Part shown: in pieces, positions 22,916-34,274 of the stretch
Layout of the letters: every line of letters starts with the position of its first letter
Position numbering within the stretch: the stretch's first letter is position 1
From: Seison nebaliae
Lineage: Eukaryota > Rotifera > Pararotatoria > Seisonacea > Seisonidae
Assembly: GCA_023231475.1 (NCBI GenBank)
Contig: JALJEE010003044.1
Span: 1-35,658 of the forward strand
Length of the DNA: 35,658 nt
Direction of reading: 5' to 3'
The notes under the pieces: model-generated
What the model was told of the DNA's origin: nothing
Databases searched by the model: none
The model's input: the letters and a program-made list of their open reading frames with translations, nothing else
Position numbers and translations under genes: made by a program

Positions 22916-25900
22916 TCACTTCTCCTTCTGACTTGTTGCCATGGATCGGATCATTTTAAGAGAATGAGTATCATTGTGTAAAGAAGCAATTTCGAATGCT
23001 TTCTCCCATAAACCGATTTGAAGATAACATTGGATTTGCTGTTGATAATTCTCAATTAAATTTATTAGATTATCCAGCATATATATCTGATTCTATTAAT
23101 GGCAACGGCCAAGATTATCCAAGTTTAAAAAAATATGAGAAGAATTATAGAATAGAAAGATTAAATTTCCCCAAACTTGTTTCAAATGATTAGGGAATTC
23201 TTCGAAGAATCGTACAACAATTGGATCGATATCTTTCGATTTGAGTAACTTATTAATTTTCGTTTGGGAGATCATTCGAAAAAAGATGTGACATTTATTA
23301 TCATTATTAATAAATTTGAGATGACGATATAATAATTGAATTGTCGATTCTAATAATGTTTTGATGGAAATGCGGAAAGCCTTAAATGTTTCATCAGAAT
23401 CATATTTAATATAAAGTTTTTTTTAAAAAGAACAATAAAAAGAACTGTAGCGATTTTACATGAGAGATCGAAACCGATTGTCACTGTCGTGTCAACAGCC
23501 ATCAGTGCACAACAGAGAGTAATAATATGTTTGATGGAAGAGAATAGAGGAATCTCGTTCTTAATATCTCCGATATAGAGTTGAATTAATTGAATGAAAT
23601 CATGCAATGACCGATATTCCTGAATATTTGGAATTGTAATCATTGAAATGTTATTTCCTTTCAAACTAGTAATATTCTTATTGTGATAGATTGTCGATTC
23701 GTTACTCGCATACTTCACATTTAATGAGAAGATCATTTCGATATTTGTCGTGTGTTTTGAAACGAAATCGATAATTTGAATTTGTAGACCACTTATCTTG
23801 ATATATCTTCCATAATGTTGAAAAGAAATGAATTAAAATTTAAAAATTAAAATTTAGAAATTAAAATTTTTCAAATTAGATAATTATCGAAGAAAGAAAC
23901 TGTAAAATATTCTCTAATGAGAAACATTTGCGATGAATTAATAAATGTTCATTCTTCGTTCGATTTCTCATTGTTGGTCGATCGGTTATCAATTGTCTAG
24001 ACGACGGGAGAACACGATTGATGTTTTGTAGTAGTTTCTCATGTTTCTCCCAATACGTTTCCGCCACATACCAATAGAAATGGATGAATGCGGCAACTAA
24101 ATATTTTCGATGTTCAGTTTTCACTAAAGTATTTCCGATGTCATTCAACGTCGAGTTGACATAGAGGAGCATATGAATAAATCCAATTCCAGCCAAATCC
24201 TAAATATTAAAAAAATATATTATTATTATGAAATAGAAAAATATCGTCATAACATCGATAATCTCATGAAGGAGGAGGAGCATGAGATATTCTTTCAATT
24301 TCCATAATTCTTCCATGATGATAGGAAATAATTGAATGACATATTGATTCTTTTTATCCGAATGAATTGGAATAAATAATCTCTCAATAAATTCTTTCAA
24401 ACAATTATTCGTATGACACCAAGTGACAACTCGTGGAATTAAAGATACATTCTCCTCATTGAAATTATTCAATAAATGTTCAACTAATTCACTCGAATAT
24501 TGATGATTGGCATAGAACTCATAAAGTAAATGAGAAGATGACGAATATTGCAGATATCGGACACATTCCTTATAAATTTTTTGAGGAATTTTCTTCTGTC
24601 TTTTCTCATAATTAATCGATTCAAATTCTATGTTCATAGAAAGTGGTCGATTCGTAGAATAAATGGAAAGATCTTTCTCCAAATCATTTAATTTATCCGC
24701 CTCCATCAACTTGTTTACTTGAGCATTCGATGAAGAATTCATTAGAACTTGAATAATTTGAGTAATCTCAACATCGCGTTGATTGGGAGGAAGCTGCTTA
24801 AAAACAATTTCACAATCATTTCATATTCCATTTATGTGGAGAAGTGAAAGAACTTGATAAAGAAATTCAGCTGTCTCTTTCGCCTCCTCATATCGATCGT
24901 TCGCAATTAACGATCGTATCTTTTTCAAACAAATATTATTTAATGGAGTATCACAATATTTCTGGAGTTGATCAATCGCATCATAATGTTGATCGATGAT
25001 CAATTCGTTAATATATTTCCTAATAAGAATTTGAGAGAATTATTATTGGAATATTGGAAAATTATTCAATTGGAAAACTCAATTTTTTCTCCATTCTCCA
25101 ATTCGTGGAAACAAGGATAACGGATATTAGTGAATAGATAGAGTGATCGATAAAATTGAATCCATTTCAAATAGTATTCACATTTCAATCGATATTCATT
25201 CACATTCTCCGATTTATTCATCTGACATTTCTCAACCACCTTCAATAATAGTTGACAAACGGCTCTTTGATAACGATAAAAGAGAATGATGAACAAAAAT
25301 GAAAAAATCGAACTCGATAATCAATTTAATATTTGTTGCATAATTGAAAATTCCATTTGTTGTGGCGAAAACAGTTTGTTCATACGGACTCAATTGATTG
25401 ATAGACGATAGTTGACAAGTAATTTTCTCACACCATCTTATGATTTCGGAGAGAATTGATGACTTTTGACGTGTTCCATTGATCAGTGTGAAACAGGATG
25501 GAACATTTAACATTTGATCTTTCATGTATCGTTCTCGTATTTTTTCATTGAGACGATAATTCTTATCATGATCCTGATATTCGACTCTCGTTCCATTTTG
25601 ATGATTATGTTCGAATATTATTAAGCAATCATTCATTTCTGAAAAAAATTTTATTAAATTTCAAATTTTATGTGATTTGTTAAATGTAGAAGAATGTGAC
25701 TAACTTCGACTAATTGAAACATTCGGATCATCACTTCGACAACTATTATTCAAACTGTCCGTTTTATTAATATTTCCCAGATTTCCTTCTTTTTCATTTC
25801 CAATATTTCTTGTCCGTTCATATTCATAACAAGTTTGACAAACTCGACATGTTTTGATCGTTCCACCGAATTCGAGTGGAAGCGTATATTTCGAACATTT

Positions 25901-28900
25901 CCTGCAAATCACTCGTCCACATCGACGACAATGATGTTTCCTTACAAATAATGAAAATGTTTCCTGTTCGCAACATTGACAAATTTTAACATCGTCATCT
26001 TTAGTCCATGAATCGGGTGTTGGCGCCTTCTCTGGAATACTATATCCTTCCGAATCAGTTGTATTCGTTTCGATCGAAGTAATTTCCATTGAATTTTTCG
26101 CGTGGAAGATTTTCTTAAAAATATTCTTCTGACCATTATGATGATAATCATTTATCTCATTCTCTGGAATATCAATAATACTCATACTGTCTAATAATGA
26201 CTCTTCTATTACTTCAAATTTCGGTTCAGAATAATCACCAGACAGAATTGACGATAATCCATTCTCTTTAATCTCCTCAATCTCATATAATGTCTTCATA
26301 TAACGATCATTGACCTTATTTTGTAATTGGGATAAATGTTGAATTATCTCATTTGCCCGATCGGCAGGAAAAGCAACAATTATTCCGGTTTGTGCATATA
26401 ACAAGCACAAATCATCAAGTGCTCTCAATAATTCATCGTTGGATGTTTTATAGAAATTTCGGAGATCATCAAATTTCTTTTCTCCAAAGAATTCATTCTC
26501 ATGAAACCAGTCCAATAAATTGAGTATTGATGTTAATCGATTCTTTAGAAATTGTCGATAATTTTCAAGAATGGTTGGAAATATTTCGAAATCACCATCG
26601 ATCAACAATTGTTCGAAAATTTTCAATGGGAAAATCAACAAATTCTCATATCCTTGTCGAACATGACCGATATGGATAAATATTTTGATTGACAAATAAA
26701 ATGTGGAAATTAATTCGTACGATGAAAATAACTGTGTCAAGATTGATGATGATTCTTCACTTTCACAAATTTCCATATTTTTTATTCTTAATGGAGTTAG
26801 TAAATGATTGTTTGGTGATTGGATTAGTCGAATGACTAAATATAGCAACATCTTATCTAAATCCAATTCATTCGATTGTGATGTCAATTTGAATTTGTTC
26901 AAATTGGTTGAGAAAATGTTCTTAATCGTTTCCGGAATTATTCCTTCATCATCTTCATTCATTATATGAACTTTATTATCATTGAGATTTCGTTGAGTCG
27001 ATTCTTTCAATCTCAAATAGATCATATATTTTTGAATGAAATTTGGCAACATCATTTCATTAAGGAATTTTATGGATAAAATAAAACATTTGTTACTCAA
27101 CCAAACTTGTAAGGGATATTGGTCGATATAATTGATTAATGTATCAAGAATTGTTGAAATTGCAACGAATTGAAGCCGAACATCAAATTCATTGAATTTC
27201 CAATCATTTATCATATTTTCGGTGGATTTGAATGAGAAAATCGAACTACATAAATCATTGAGATGTCCCCTGAAGATCATGAGCACTTCCGGATCTATTA
27301 GATGATTCTTCAACGGTTTCTTATATCGATCAGATTCATTCCGACTTTTCGATTCTTTCGAATCGTTATCGATCGATTTCTCATTTTTCAACGTTACACT
27401 AAATCCATTTTGTTCGATGACATAAGTGAAAATGGAAAGAAGAAAAATTCGTTCACATTCAATGAAATTCAATAATGATGATCGATTAATGAAATTAATG
27501 TTGCCGAAACTAATCTCTCCAATATGCAGGAGATTTGTCGAAGAATAATTTTTGAAAAAGAAAAACATAATAATTTCATTTGATAAATTATATTCATGTT
27601 CCTTCACTAATCGACTCAATATCCAAACGATATTATTATTAGTGAATCGTCCTTTATTATCGAGACGATCGATCGATATACCAGATCTGGTGAGAAATGC
27701 GATAGCTTCATCCATCAGATGAATCTCAATAATTCGTTGTTGGAGTACATGTATATAATTCTCATTTCTCTTATACCAATCCAGTCGTCGTGCAACTTTC
27801 TCACGATCTTCTTGAACACAATCATTAATAATTTGAATTCGTGATGCTGATGGTATATTATGCAATGCGTCGGATAAAAACATTTGTGTCTGTAGATTCT
27901 TGTCAGTCAAACATTTGACTAGATACCATTGATTACCATATTCACTTAAATAACGGAAGCAATGATTCCTCAATTTCTCGATAAACTTTATCAATAAATT
28001 ATTGGACTGATTCATATCTAAACCGTTCTCAATGATGGACGTGTCGATACCCCACCATCTGAACAGGAATTGTATGATATATAACCATCCTTCAATCAAT
28101 TGTACTTTGTTCTTCATATGGAAATAACGGAAACAAGACGTATATTTGCGGAAATTACGTCGATTCTTCTCCGATGTTTCTTCAACGCAGAAAATATCGA
28201 GGAAGAAAAGAAAGTTAAGAATGTGGTCGATTTGTCCATGTGATGGAATTGGTTCATGAATTTTATTCTCATTAAAATTACAACTATTCCACCATTGGAA
28301 GAAATTGTTTAAATGGAAGAAGAAGAAACAATTATTTATTAGTCGTTGATTCGAATTATAGAATGGATGAGAATCGCCATTAAATCCATACAAATTCTCA
28401 AACATCTTCCTCACCAGAACATAGAGAGTTGGAATAGATTTCGCTTCTAATACTTCATTGAATATTACTCGTTTCATTTGATTGACATCCTTCTCATATT
28501 CCCCACTATAATTCACAGAAACATCCGAATGACATCGTCGTCGATATTTAGATAATTGATATTTCTTCGTCAGCAGAACGATAGATATGATGGATGACGA
28601 TTGATATAGACGATTAAGCTTATCATGTTCTTTCTGCAGTAATGATTCGAACAAGAAATGTTTCCAATAATCTGTCACTAAAAGTTTGCTGATAATAATG
28701 AATAATTTACGAACGCCATTTTTACAATCTTTTATTTGAATTTGAACATAAGAAGAAAATTCGAGAAAATTCTGTTCCTTAATGAAAATCTCTCGACCAT
28801 GAACCGTTCCGTCATCGAACAAGTATTGGAATATTTGCACGATATCGATAGAATATGATTCCTTCCATTTCTTCCTCTCAATCATCGAATAGATGAGAAG

Positions 28901-30508
28901 AAGTTTGAAGAATTTCAACGATTTAATTCGAAGTGATTTCGACGTCGTCGAATAATTGGAGAAGAATGATCGAATGATACTTCGATCAATAATCCAGTCA
29001 CTATTCTCACCATTATGAGGTAAAATATCGAATTCATCTAATGTACTTTGTTTGTTAAGGAATGTTGCGAATAATTGTGGTTTCTCGTTTTGGACATTCT
29101 CTTCATTGAGACTCACGAAATCTAAACAATGAATTCGATTTAATGATGAATTCAATTGAAGTGGAATATCGTTCCATAATTGATTCATCAATTCACCATA
29201 AGTATAAGTCGTATTGCCATCACCAATTTTAAATTGGATTAAATTATAAAATAACAATTTCCTCATAACTTCACCATTGGTTGAGAATTGTCGATATAAT
29301 GAAATGATGGGTGACAATAATCGTTCATTATTGCAGCAATATCGATAGAAGAAGAAGAGATTGATTAGAAAAAGAAGATTGTGCAAATTGATCAATAACG
29401 ATGAGGAAAAGTTGTTATAAAGATTGTTATTTGAAGATTTTTGAGAGAAATTGAAACGATTCGACATGAATTGAAAAGTTTGAAGACGTTGAAGAACATA
29501 TTGGAAATATTTGGATGAATCATCATCTTTACTCAGTTTCTGGAATGCATCGATTAATTTTGATTCATCCGTTTCTCGTAACATTTTCTTCATTCGACAC
29601 AAACTTTCTTCAATAAACTTTTTCGTTTGTTCCACTGACAATTTCTTCAACTTAATTTCTTCTGTTTCCATTTTTCGATCATTGGATGGTAAGAGTGGGC
29701 ATTTCCTTTCGATGCAGGTTATATGCACCGGATTCGGCGTTATCTCATACACTTTACTCAATTCTTCAAATACCGGCGTGAAATAATTGATGAAATATTT
29801 CCGTCGATTGATTAGAAAGATTGATAGGAAAAACTTTGATAATTTCTTATTATTCTTACTGATAATCGTTATCGATTCAATATATTCTTGTAGCGTGTTT
29901 TGACAATTTTTCAAATGTTGTTTCTTTAAGAAAACATCGATGAATAAATCGTTGAGACTATTCAACATATCGTTATTGTATTTGAGGAATTCGACGAATA
30001 ATTCCTTGGGGATTAGATCGACATCTAATAAAACGTTGGACATATGCCTAATATTTCTGAGATCCATTAGACATTCGATTTCACTTGAAGATTGTCGATA
30101 ACGTTTAACAATATGATTCAAATCTCTTTCTTTAATTAAATAATAATTATCGACTCCACAATGTTCACCTGAACAATGATCGTCTTCCATTTCACCATCT
30201 GATTTGAATAATGTTCTCGTACAAGACAATTCAGTATGAAGACTCATCTCATATTCACTCATATCATACATGTAACGATTAATTGAAAAAATTATTTTGA
30301 AGAATTCATCATTCTCTGGTAACATCTTTTTCAACTTCTCAATATCATCCATCGACGTCGAACTGGCGAAACAAATTTTCTCCATTTCCAACAAATATTT
30401 TCTCTTATCATCTGATTTGAGACGAGATGATTTTGGGTGATCACATGCTCTCTCATTCAACCCAATCTTTAACGGAACCTCTTCATCTTCCTTCTCTTTT
30501 GTTGACAT
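22916..30508 (-). CDS. ZFYVE26: Spastizin homologue, FYVE-domain protein (ZFYVE26/SPG15)
   Basis: Nine coding exons on the minus strand: 30508-25705, 25638-25314, 25264-25079, 25019-24854, 24796-24254, 24199-23901, 23806-23446, 23380-23177 and 23092-22916. All eight introns (49-94 nt) are phase-consistent and give 2354 residues; human spastizin has 2539. An in-frame TAA precedes the ATG. The FYVE domain lies at about 1501-1562 with WTKD, RKHHCR, RVC and all eight zinc-binding cysteines, so PI3P binding on endosomes is expected. The C-terminal helical region matches the known family in order, for example FSLENILQ/YIKISGLQIQIIDF and LINLIENYQQQIQCYL near the end. Spastizin partners SPG11 and AP-5 in late endosome and lysosome trafficking and autophagic lysosome reformation. 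The first exon holds two thirds of the protein without an intron and is strongly diverged before the FYVE domain. Confidence 0.9.
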
Positions 30509-30904
30509 TGTACACTCTCGTCGTCTTCCTTATATGAACTTCCAGAAAAATGGAAATTTCATCGATTCAGACTCAATTCACAATCTTTCTCCGAAATCCA
30601 ATTTTCTTACTAAAATCCCTTTCTCTTATCAAATTATGGAACGAAATACGATTTTACAATAAATTTAATTAAATTTAAAAAAAAACTTCAAATGAACGAC
30701 AGTTTATTTGTTTAACATTCGTCTTTTCCTTTTTCCATTTCTCTCTTTTCATCTTCTTATCTTCTCTTATTTTCTTATTATCTAATTAGATTCTAATTAA
30801 TAGAATATTTTTTATTATTATTTTAGTTCATTATTTTCAACTGCGAATTCTTCTCTTCCCAATCTTCTATAATTTCTTAAATATCCACTTCATAACATTT
30901 AGTC
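30509..30904. other. Upstream region of the spastizin gene
   Basis: About 400 nt of T-rich sequence (plus strand) between the spastizin start codon and the 776-bp transposon. It should contain the spastizin promoter and 5' UTR. No specific element recognised. Confidence 0.4.
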
Positions 30905-30912
30905 GGGGAAAC

Positions 30913-30992
30913 GTCATTTGATAGACCAGTCATTTGGTAGACGAGACTATTTGGTAGATCGGTCATCTGGTAGATGGTTATTTGGTAGACTG
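30913..30992 (+). repeat. Five 16-bp tandem units, left end of the hAT-like element
   Basis: Units start at 30913, 30929, 30945, 30961 and 30977. The core ATTTGGTAGA is nearly constant; the bases between cores vary. The inverted partner array is at 31624-31671. Confidence 0.85.
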
Positions 30993-31017
30993 CATGTGTA
31001 CCAAATGATCGGTGTAC

Positions 31018-31345
31018 TTTCAATTTTGAAAGATTCGCAAACGTTACTCAATATTGACGCCAATTTATCTCCGACCAAATTCTTGTTCATTTTTTTTAAT
31101 TCCCGTGGTTCGAACGAAGGATTAACGTATGCTGCGGCGATTAGGAATTTATTTTCCAAATAACAATCGAGCCGTTTTTCCAGATTTTTGCAAATATCGG
31201 AAACAGCCTTAAGGCAAGATCTATAAGATCTTTCCGTTGCGGCCATTTCTGAAGAATGCATTTCAAGTGTTCGAATCTCAAGTTAGGTCTTCTTCAAAGT
31301 TCCATGGACCGTTAGGATATTCCAGAAATTTATTTTCTTCATTAT
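31018..31345 (-). pseudogene. Decayed hAT-like transposase fragment
   Basis: The frame 31261-31018 encodes a helical segment with LEKRLDCYLENKFLIAAA followed by YVNPSFEPRE. This resembles the hAT transposase region where 'LDPRFK' follows a Leu/Ala-rich helix, but the LDP motif is changed to VNP. Upstream coding continues in another frame (NKFLEYPNGPWNFEEDLT, ending at a stop near 31280), so a frameshift and stops separate the parts. Downstream the frame runs into the 16-bp array. No BED finger or full catalytic core is present. The copy is inactive; the family call is tentative. Confidence 0.4.
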
Positions 31346-31429
31346 TATCTTCATTCATCTTGAAAATAAAATTTTTTTCATAACTACCTAAATTTGATTC
31401 ATTTTTTATTTTTTCTGAGAAATTTTGTA

Positions 31430-31604
31430 AAATTTTTATAAAATTTTTATAGAAAGCGTTCGCGAACGAAATGAGAACATTCGTTCGAACGGTATTGATA
31501 AGAACAATGTATTTCGTTCTCGTCCAACTGATTTTCAAAAACCAGACAACACAATTATATTCGAGAACAGTCCATTTTTGTTCGTGTTCGTGTGAACAGC
31601 ACTA
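31430..31604 (-). repeat. Internal hAT-type terminus (TAGTGCTG..., GAACGAA motifs), copy 1
   Basis: Read on the minus strand from 31604 it starts TAGTGCTG, fitting the hAT end pattern YARNG, followed by CGAACACGAACAAAA. It contains repeated GAACG-type motifs and the palindrome CGTTCGCGAACG at 31457-31468. A related copy lies in opposite orientation at 34595-34790. Its presence inside the 776-bp element suggests nesting or a composite. Confidence 0.5.
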
Positions 31605-31623
31605 ATGTACCATTAGTAATGAC

Positions 31624-31671
31624 CGTCTACCAAATGACCGGTCTACCAAATAGTCTCGTCTACCAAATGTC
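31624..31671 (-). repeat. Three 16-bp tandem units, right end of the hAT-like element
   Basis: On the minus strand the units start at 31671, 31655 and 31639 and align with left units 2 to 4. A fourth, decayed unit occupies 31608-31623. Confidence 0.85.
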
Positions 31672-31680
31672 TTAGACTCT

Positions 31681-31916
31681 ATTTAGTCAACATCCTAACC
31701 TAGACATGAATAACTAGAACTCTTAATTTCAATTTCTTCTTTTCAAATTATGTAGACTCTTTCTAATTCTCCATTTTCATTTAGTTCAGATTGTCTCAAT
31801 GGGAATTTAAATAAAGTTTTAAGAATTTTATTTGTTAGACTACTCATTCTATAATCGTTCATTAACTTATCCATCTATCATTTCATCGATCTCATTTGAT
31901 TCATTTCATTTATTGT
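31681..31916. other. EB1 3' flank
   Basis: About 240 nt between the transposon and the EB1 stop codon. It begins with the right copy of ATTTAGTC (31681-31688) and otherwise should be EB1 3' UTR. Confidence 0.4.
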
Positions 31917-33175
31917 TCATTCATCGGCAGATGAGTGAGGATTAGATTCAGTAAACGATTTTTCCTCATTCTCATATTCGTTATCTTCGAGATATAATTG
32001 CTCTTTCATTTCGTCGCACATCTCATCCTCTTCAGCACCATTCTCCATCTTCAATTCCATTGAGGATGACAAGGGACGAATGGTGGATTCATCTTCCTCA
32101 TCCGAATGTCTATAAAGAATATCTTTAAACGGAACTTATTGATGAGAAGGAAGGGAAAATGAAGTTATAACCGAGAACATTCTTCGCACACGTATCTTCT
32201 TCCAACGTAAGACAAAAATCTTCTATTTCTTTCAAACGATTATAATAATAACCACGTTGAGCGTCATATGTCATAGAAGTTTCATTCAAATCTGAAACCT
32301 TCATTCAAATTGAAACATAAAAACGATAGGGAAATGAAATAAACTTTAATTTCTAATTCCTCATTATATGTCGCAGCATTCTCCAACTCTTGACCAAGGA
32401 ATAATACCTGATCTTCTAATTTCTCCAATTTCTCATTCTTTTCCTTTAATTCGTCGGCGAATCTCTTCCGATCATTCAATGTCCTCATAGGTCTTTCCAA
32501 CGAATTATTTCTGTTCCTATTTCTCGTGTTCGAAGGATTATTATGTTCGACTGAATTAAAAATTCCAATATTTCTTAACATTCAATAAAAGGAGAAACCT
32601 CGTCCATTCGTAAATTTATTTTCTCTCTTATTATCCGTCCCAACAGTTGTCGATGTAACCTGAGTTCGCCCATTGTTCTTCGCAAATGATCGAACATTTG
32701 GCATTTTTTCTGAGAATTTATTTTGTTTATCTTCTCAAATTGAAAACTAACTTCCGTTAGTTAAATTTGAAGTTGATGGCACTTTCTCTGGCTGAGCGTT
32801 ACTATGACTTTCTCCACTAATATTCGTATCGAAAAACTTTTTGAACCATTGAATAAATTCGAAGTTATCCTGATATCTCATTTTTACCAATTTCTCCACC
32901 GGGATGAACTTGTCAATCTCCACATCCAACAATGCTTTTTGAAGCATCTTAAAATTATGAAAGAATTCTATTTCTGTCTTTGCATTACACTTCACCTTTT
33001 TCAAAGGAATTATCCCGGGAAAGAGTAAATTCATCAACTGACAATATGCCGAACCAGTTCCCATCTCCTCAATCTTCTGCAGGTTCGACAACAATTCCGA
33101 ATTGACCCATTCGATCATTTCATGTCGACTCAGATTGTTGTTGGAGTAGGAGGTTAGGTAAACGTTTCTCGCCAT
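31917..33175 (-). CDS. EB1: EB1 / MAPRE-family microtubule plus-end-binding protein
   Basis: Five exons on the minus strand: 33175-32752, 32709-32599, 32550-32345, 32298-32172 and 32122-31917. Introns are 42-49 nt and all phases agree, giving 357 residues (human EB1 has 268). The calponin-homology domain fills exon 1 (about residues 3-120; NLSRHEMIEWVN, GSAYCQLMNLLFPG, FEFIQWFKKFFD), almost colinear with vertebrate EB1. A basic Asn/Ser/Arg linker follows, then a coiled coil and the EB-homology domain (QRGYYYNRLKEIEDFC, then NVL/DILYRHSDEEDES across the last splice). Human EB1 has DILYATDEGF at that place, which fixes the last intron. It binds growing microtubule ends and recruits other plus-end proteins. 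The acidic tail ends SSADE, without the EEY/EEF terminus that binds CAP-Gly proteins in vertebrates. Confidence 0.93.
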
Positions 33176-33661
33176 TATAAGGCGATTGAATAGTGAAAGA
33201 AAAAAGAATAAATTTCACAATGAAAAATTGGATTGTGCAAAATGAATAGAAATGTTTCCAATTTATACATTCATCTACTCATTTAAACAATACTTTAAAC
33301 ACAAACGAAACAATAAGAAGAATCGAAACGAATCAACGATTTTTCTTCCACAAGTCCTATACAAGCCAATTTTTGACAGTTTTCGAAAATGATCCGAACT
33401 TAAACATTTAACTATATAACTATAAAAACTATAATATATTAATTCATATAAATATATAATTATATAATAAATTATTAATTCATATTAAAAAAAAAATTTT
33501 TTAACATCAAAGAGAAAAAAACTCAAAAGGAAGCGTTTTGTCGGAAGCGCTTAAGAAAGCGTCACAGCCGGCATAGAAAATAAATGTAATGAAGTTTGAA
33601 TGAATTTCATAATTTAAATTGACATTTTAATTGAACTTGAAAAAAAAAAGTTTTCGAACAG
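33176..33661. other. EB1 upstream region
   Basis: About 490 nt, very AT-rich at 33420-33510, then a short GC-richer patch at 33530-33575. It should include the EB1 promoter. A run of ten A at about 33640-33650 and a possible acceptor (GAACAG) precede the open frame that follows. Confidence 0.35.
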
Positions 33662-33662
33662 T

Positions 33663-33977
33663 AATAAAAATAATAAGAGTGGTGAAAAAGAGAAAGGGGT
33701 CGACCCTAAGGAAACTCATCATACTTCATCGCCGAACAGCGTCACCATCAAAGCAATGATGGAAGCACTTGAGGATGAAATATCGGACAATACTGATACA
33801 AACAATAGAACCGATGATTACAAGAGATGTGAAACGAAGAATATCCTCGCATCCATGTCCACCAAAGAAAAAGTCTCTTTAAGCTCATTGAAGAATGTTA
33901 CAGAATTTACTTCGGATGCTCAAATGAAGTCAAGAACCGACGTCATAAACGGTCATATAGAGTATATAGGCCATTAA
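33663..33977 (+). CDS. Short Ser/Asn/Lys/Glu-rich open frame, possibly one exon of an unknown gene
   Basis: The frame is open from about 33663, upstream of the first ATG (33756), to TAA at 33975-33977, about 104 codons. The residues (KGVDPKETHHTSSPNSV, MMEALEDEISDNTDTNN) look like disordered protein, and the composition is less AT-rich than its flanks. The lack of an ATG at its 5' edge and the GAACAG just before it suggest an internal exon. No homologue recognised; it may be transposon-derived. Confidence 0.25.
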   Translation, partial: NKNNKSGEKEKGVDPKETHHTSSPNSVTIKAMMEALEDEISDNTDTNNRTDDYKRCETKNILASMSTKEKVSLSSLKNVTEFTSDAQMKSRTDVINGHIEYIGH

Positions 33978-34274
33978 AAAAAAGTATTGAAGAATATACA
34001 CAATTTATTGCAAGGGGGAAAAATTGAAATATAAATTTAAATGAATGGGAAAAAAATCTTTACAGATAAAAATTTAAGCAAAATTGAATAGCGTCATCTA
34101 TTGTATATCTTTCGATTTTATTTTTGATATTCCTATTAATTGTATTTCTTTTCTTATTGGAATTTATAATTTTTGATCTTTTCAATGTCAGATTTTTCTT
34201 AACCAAGGAGAAAATTTGTGCAAATCGTTTATATTTGAAAGAGAATTCAGTAGAAACATTTTCTAATAAGAAAA
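33978..34274. other. AT-rich spacer
   Basis: About 300 nt rich in A and T with stops in all frames; nothing identified. Confidence 0.4.

Larger units (their letters stand above)
30905..31680. mobile_element. 776-bp hAT-like element with inverted arrays of 16-bp units
   Basis: Flanked by an 8-bp direct repeat, ATTTAGTC, at 30897-30904 and 31681-31688; 8 bp is the hAT target-site size. The left end has five exact 16-bp tandem units (30913-30992) plus one inverted unit (about 30999-31012). The right end has three good units and one decayed unit in inverted orientation (31608-31671). Left and right arrays align at about 90 percent over some 54 nt. The unit is close to GTCATTTGGTAGACGA. The interior carries a frame-broken hAT-like coding remnant on the minus strand and an internal TAGTGCTG terminus at 31604. 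It sits about 400 bp upstream of the spastizin start and could influence that promoter. Confidence 0.72.

Noticed and set aside
23425..23460. Alternative donor GTAAAA in spastizin exon 7
   Set aside because: It would give phase 1, and no AG downstream restores the required frame; GTTCTT at 23445 joins in phase 0 and matches the family.
30918..31163. Plus-strand 81-codon frame
   Set aside because: It begins inside the 16-bp array and is antisense to the transposase remnant.
31278..31538. Minus-strand 86-codon frame as a separate gene
   Set aside because: It starts within hAT-end repeats and its last part belongs to the same decayed transposase in another frame.
32101..32122. Acceptor TTTATAG for the last EB1 exon
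   Set aside because: It shifts out of the acidic frame into a stop; the AAAG acceptor at 32123 yields DILYRHSDEE, the expected EB-homology motif.
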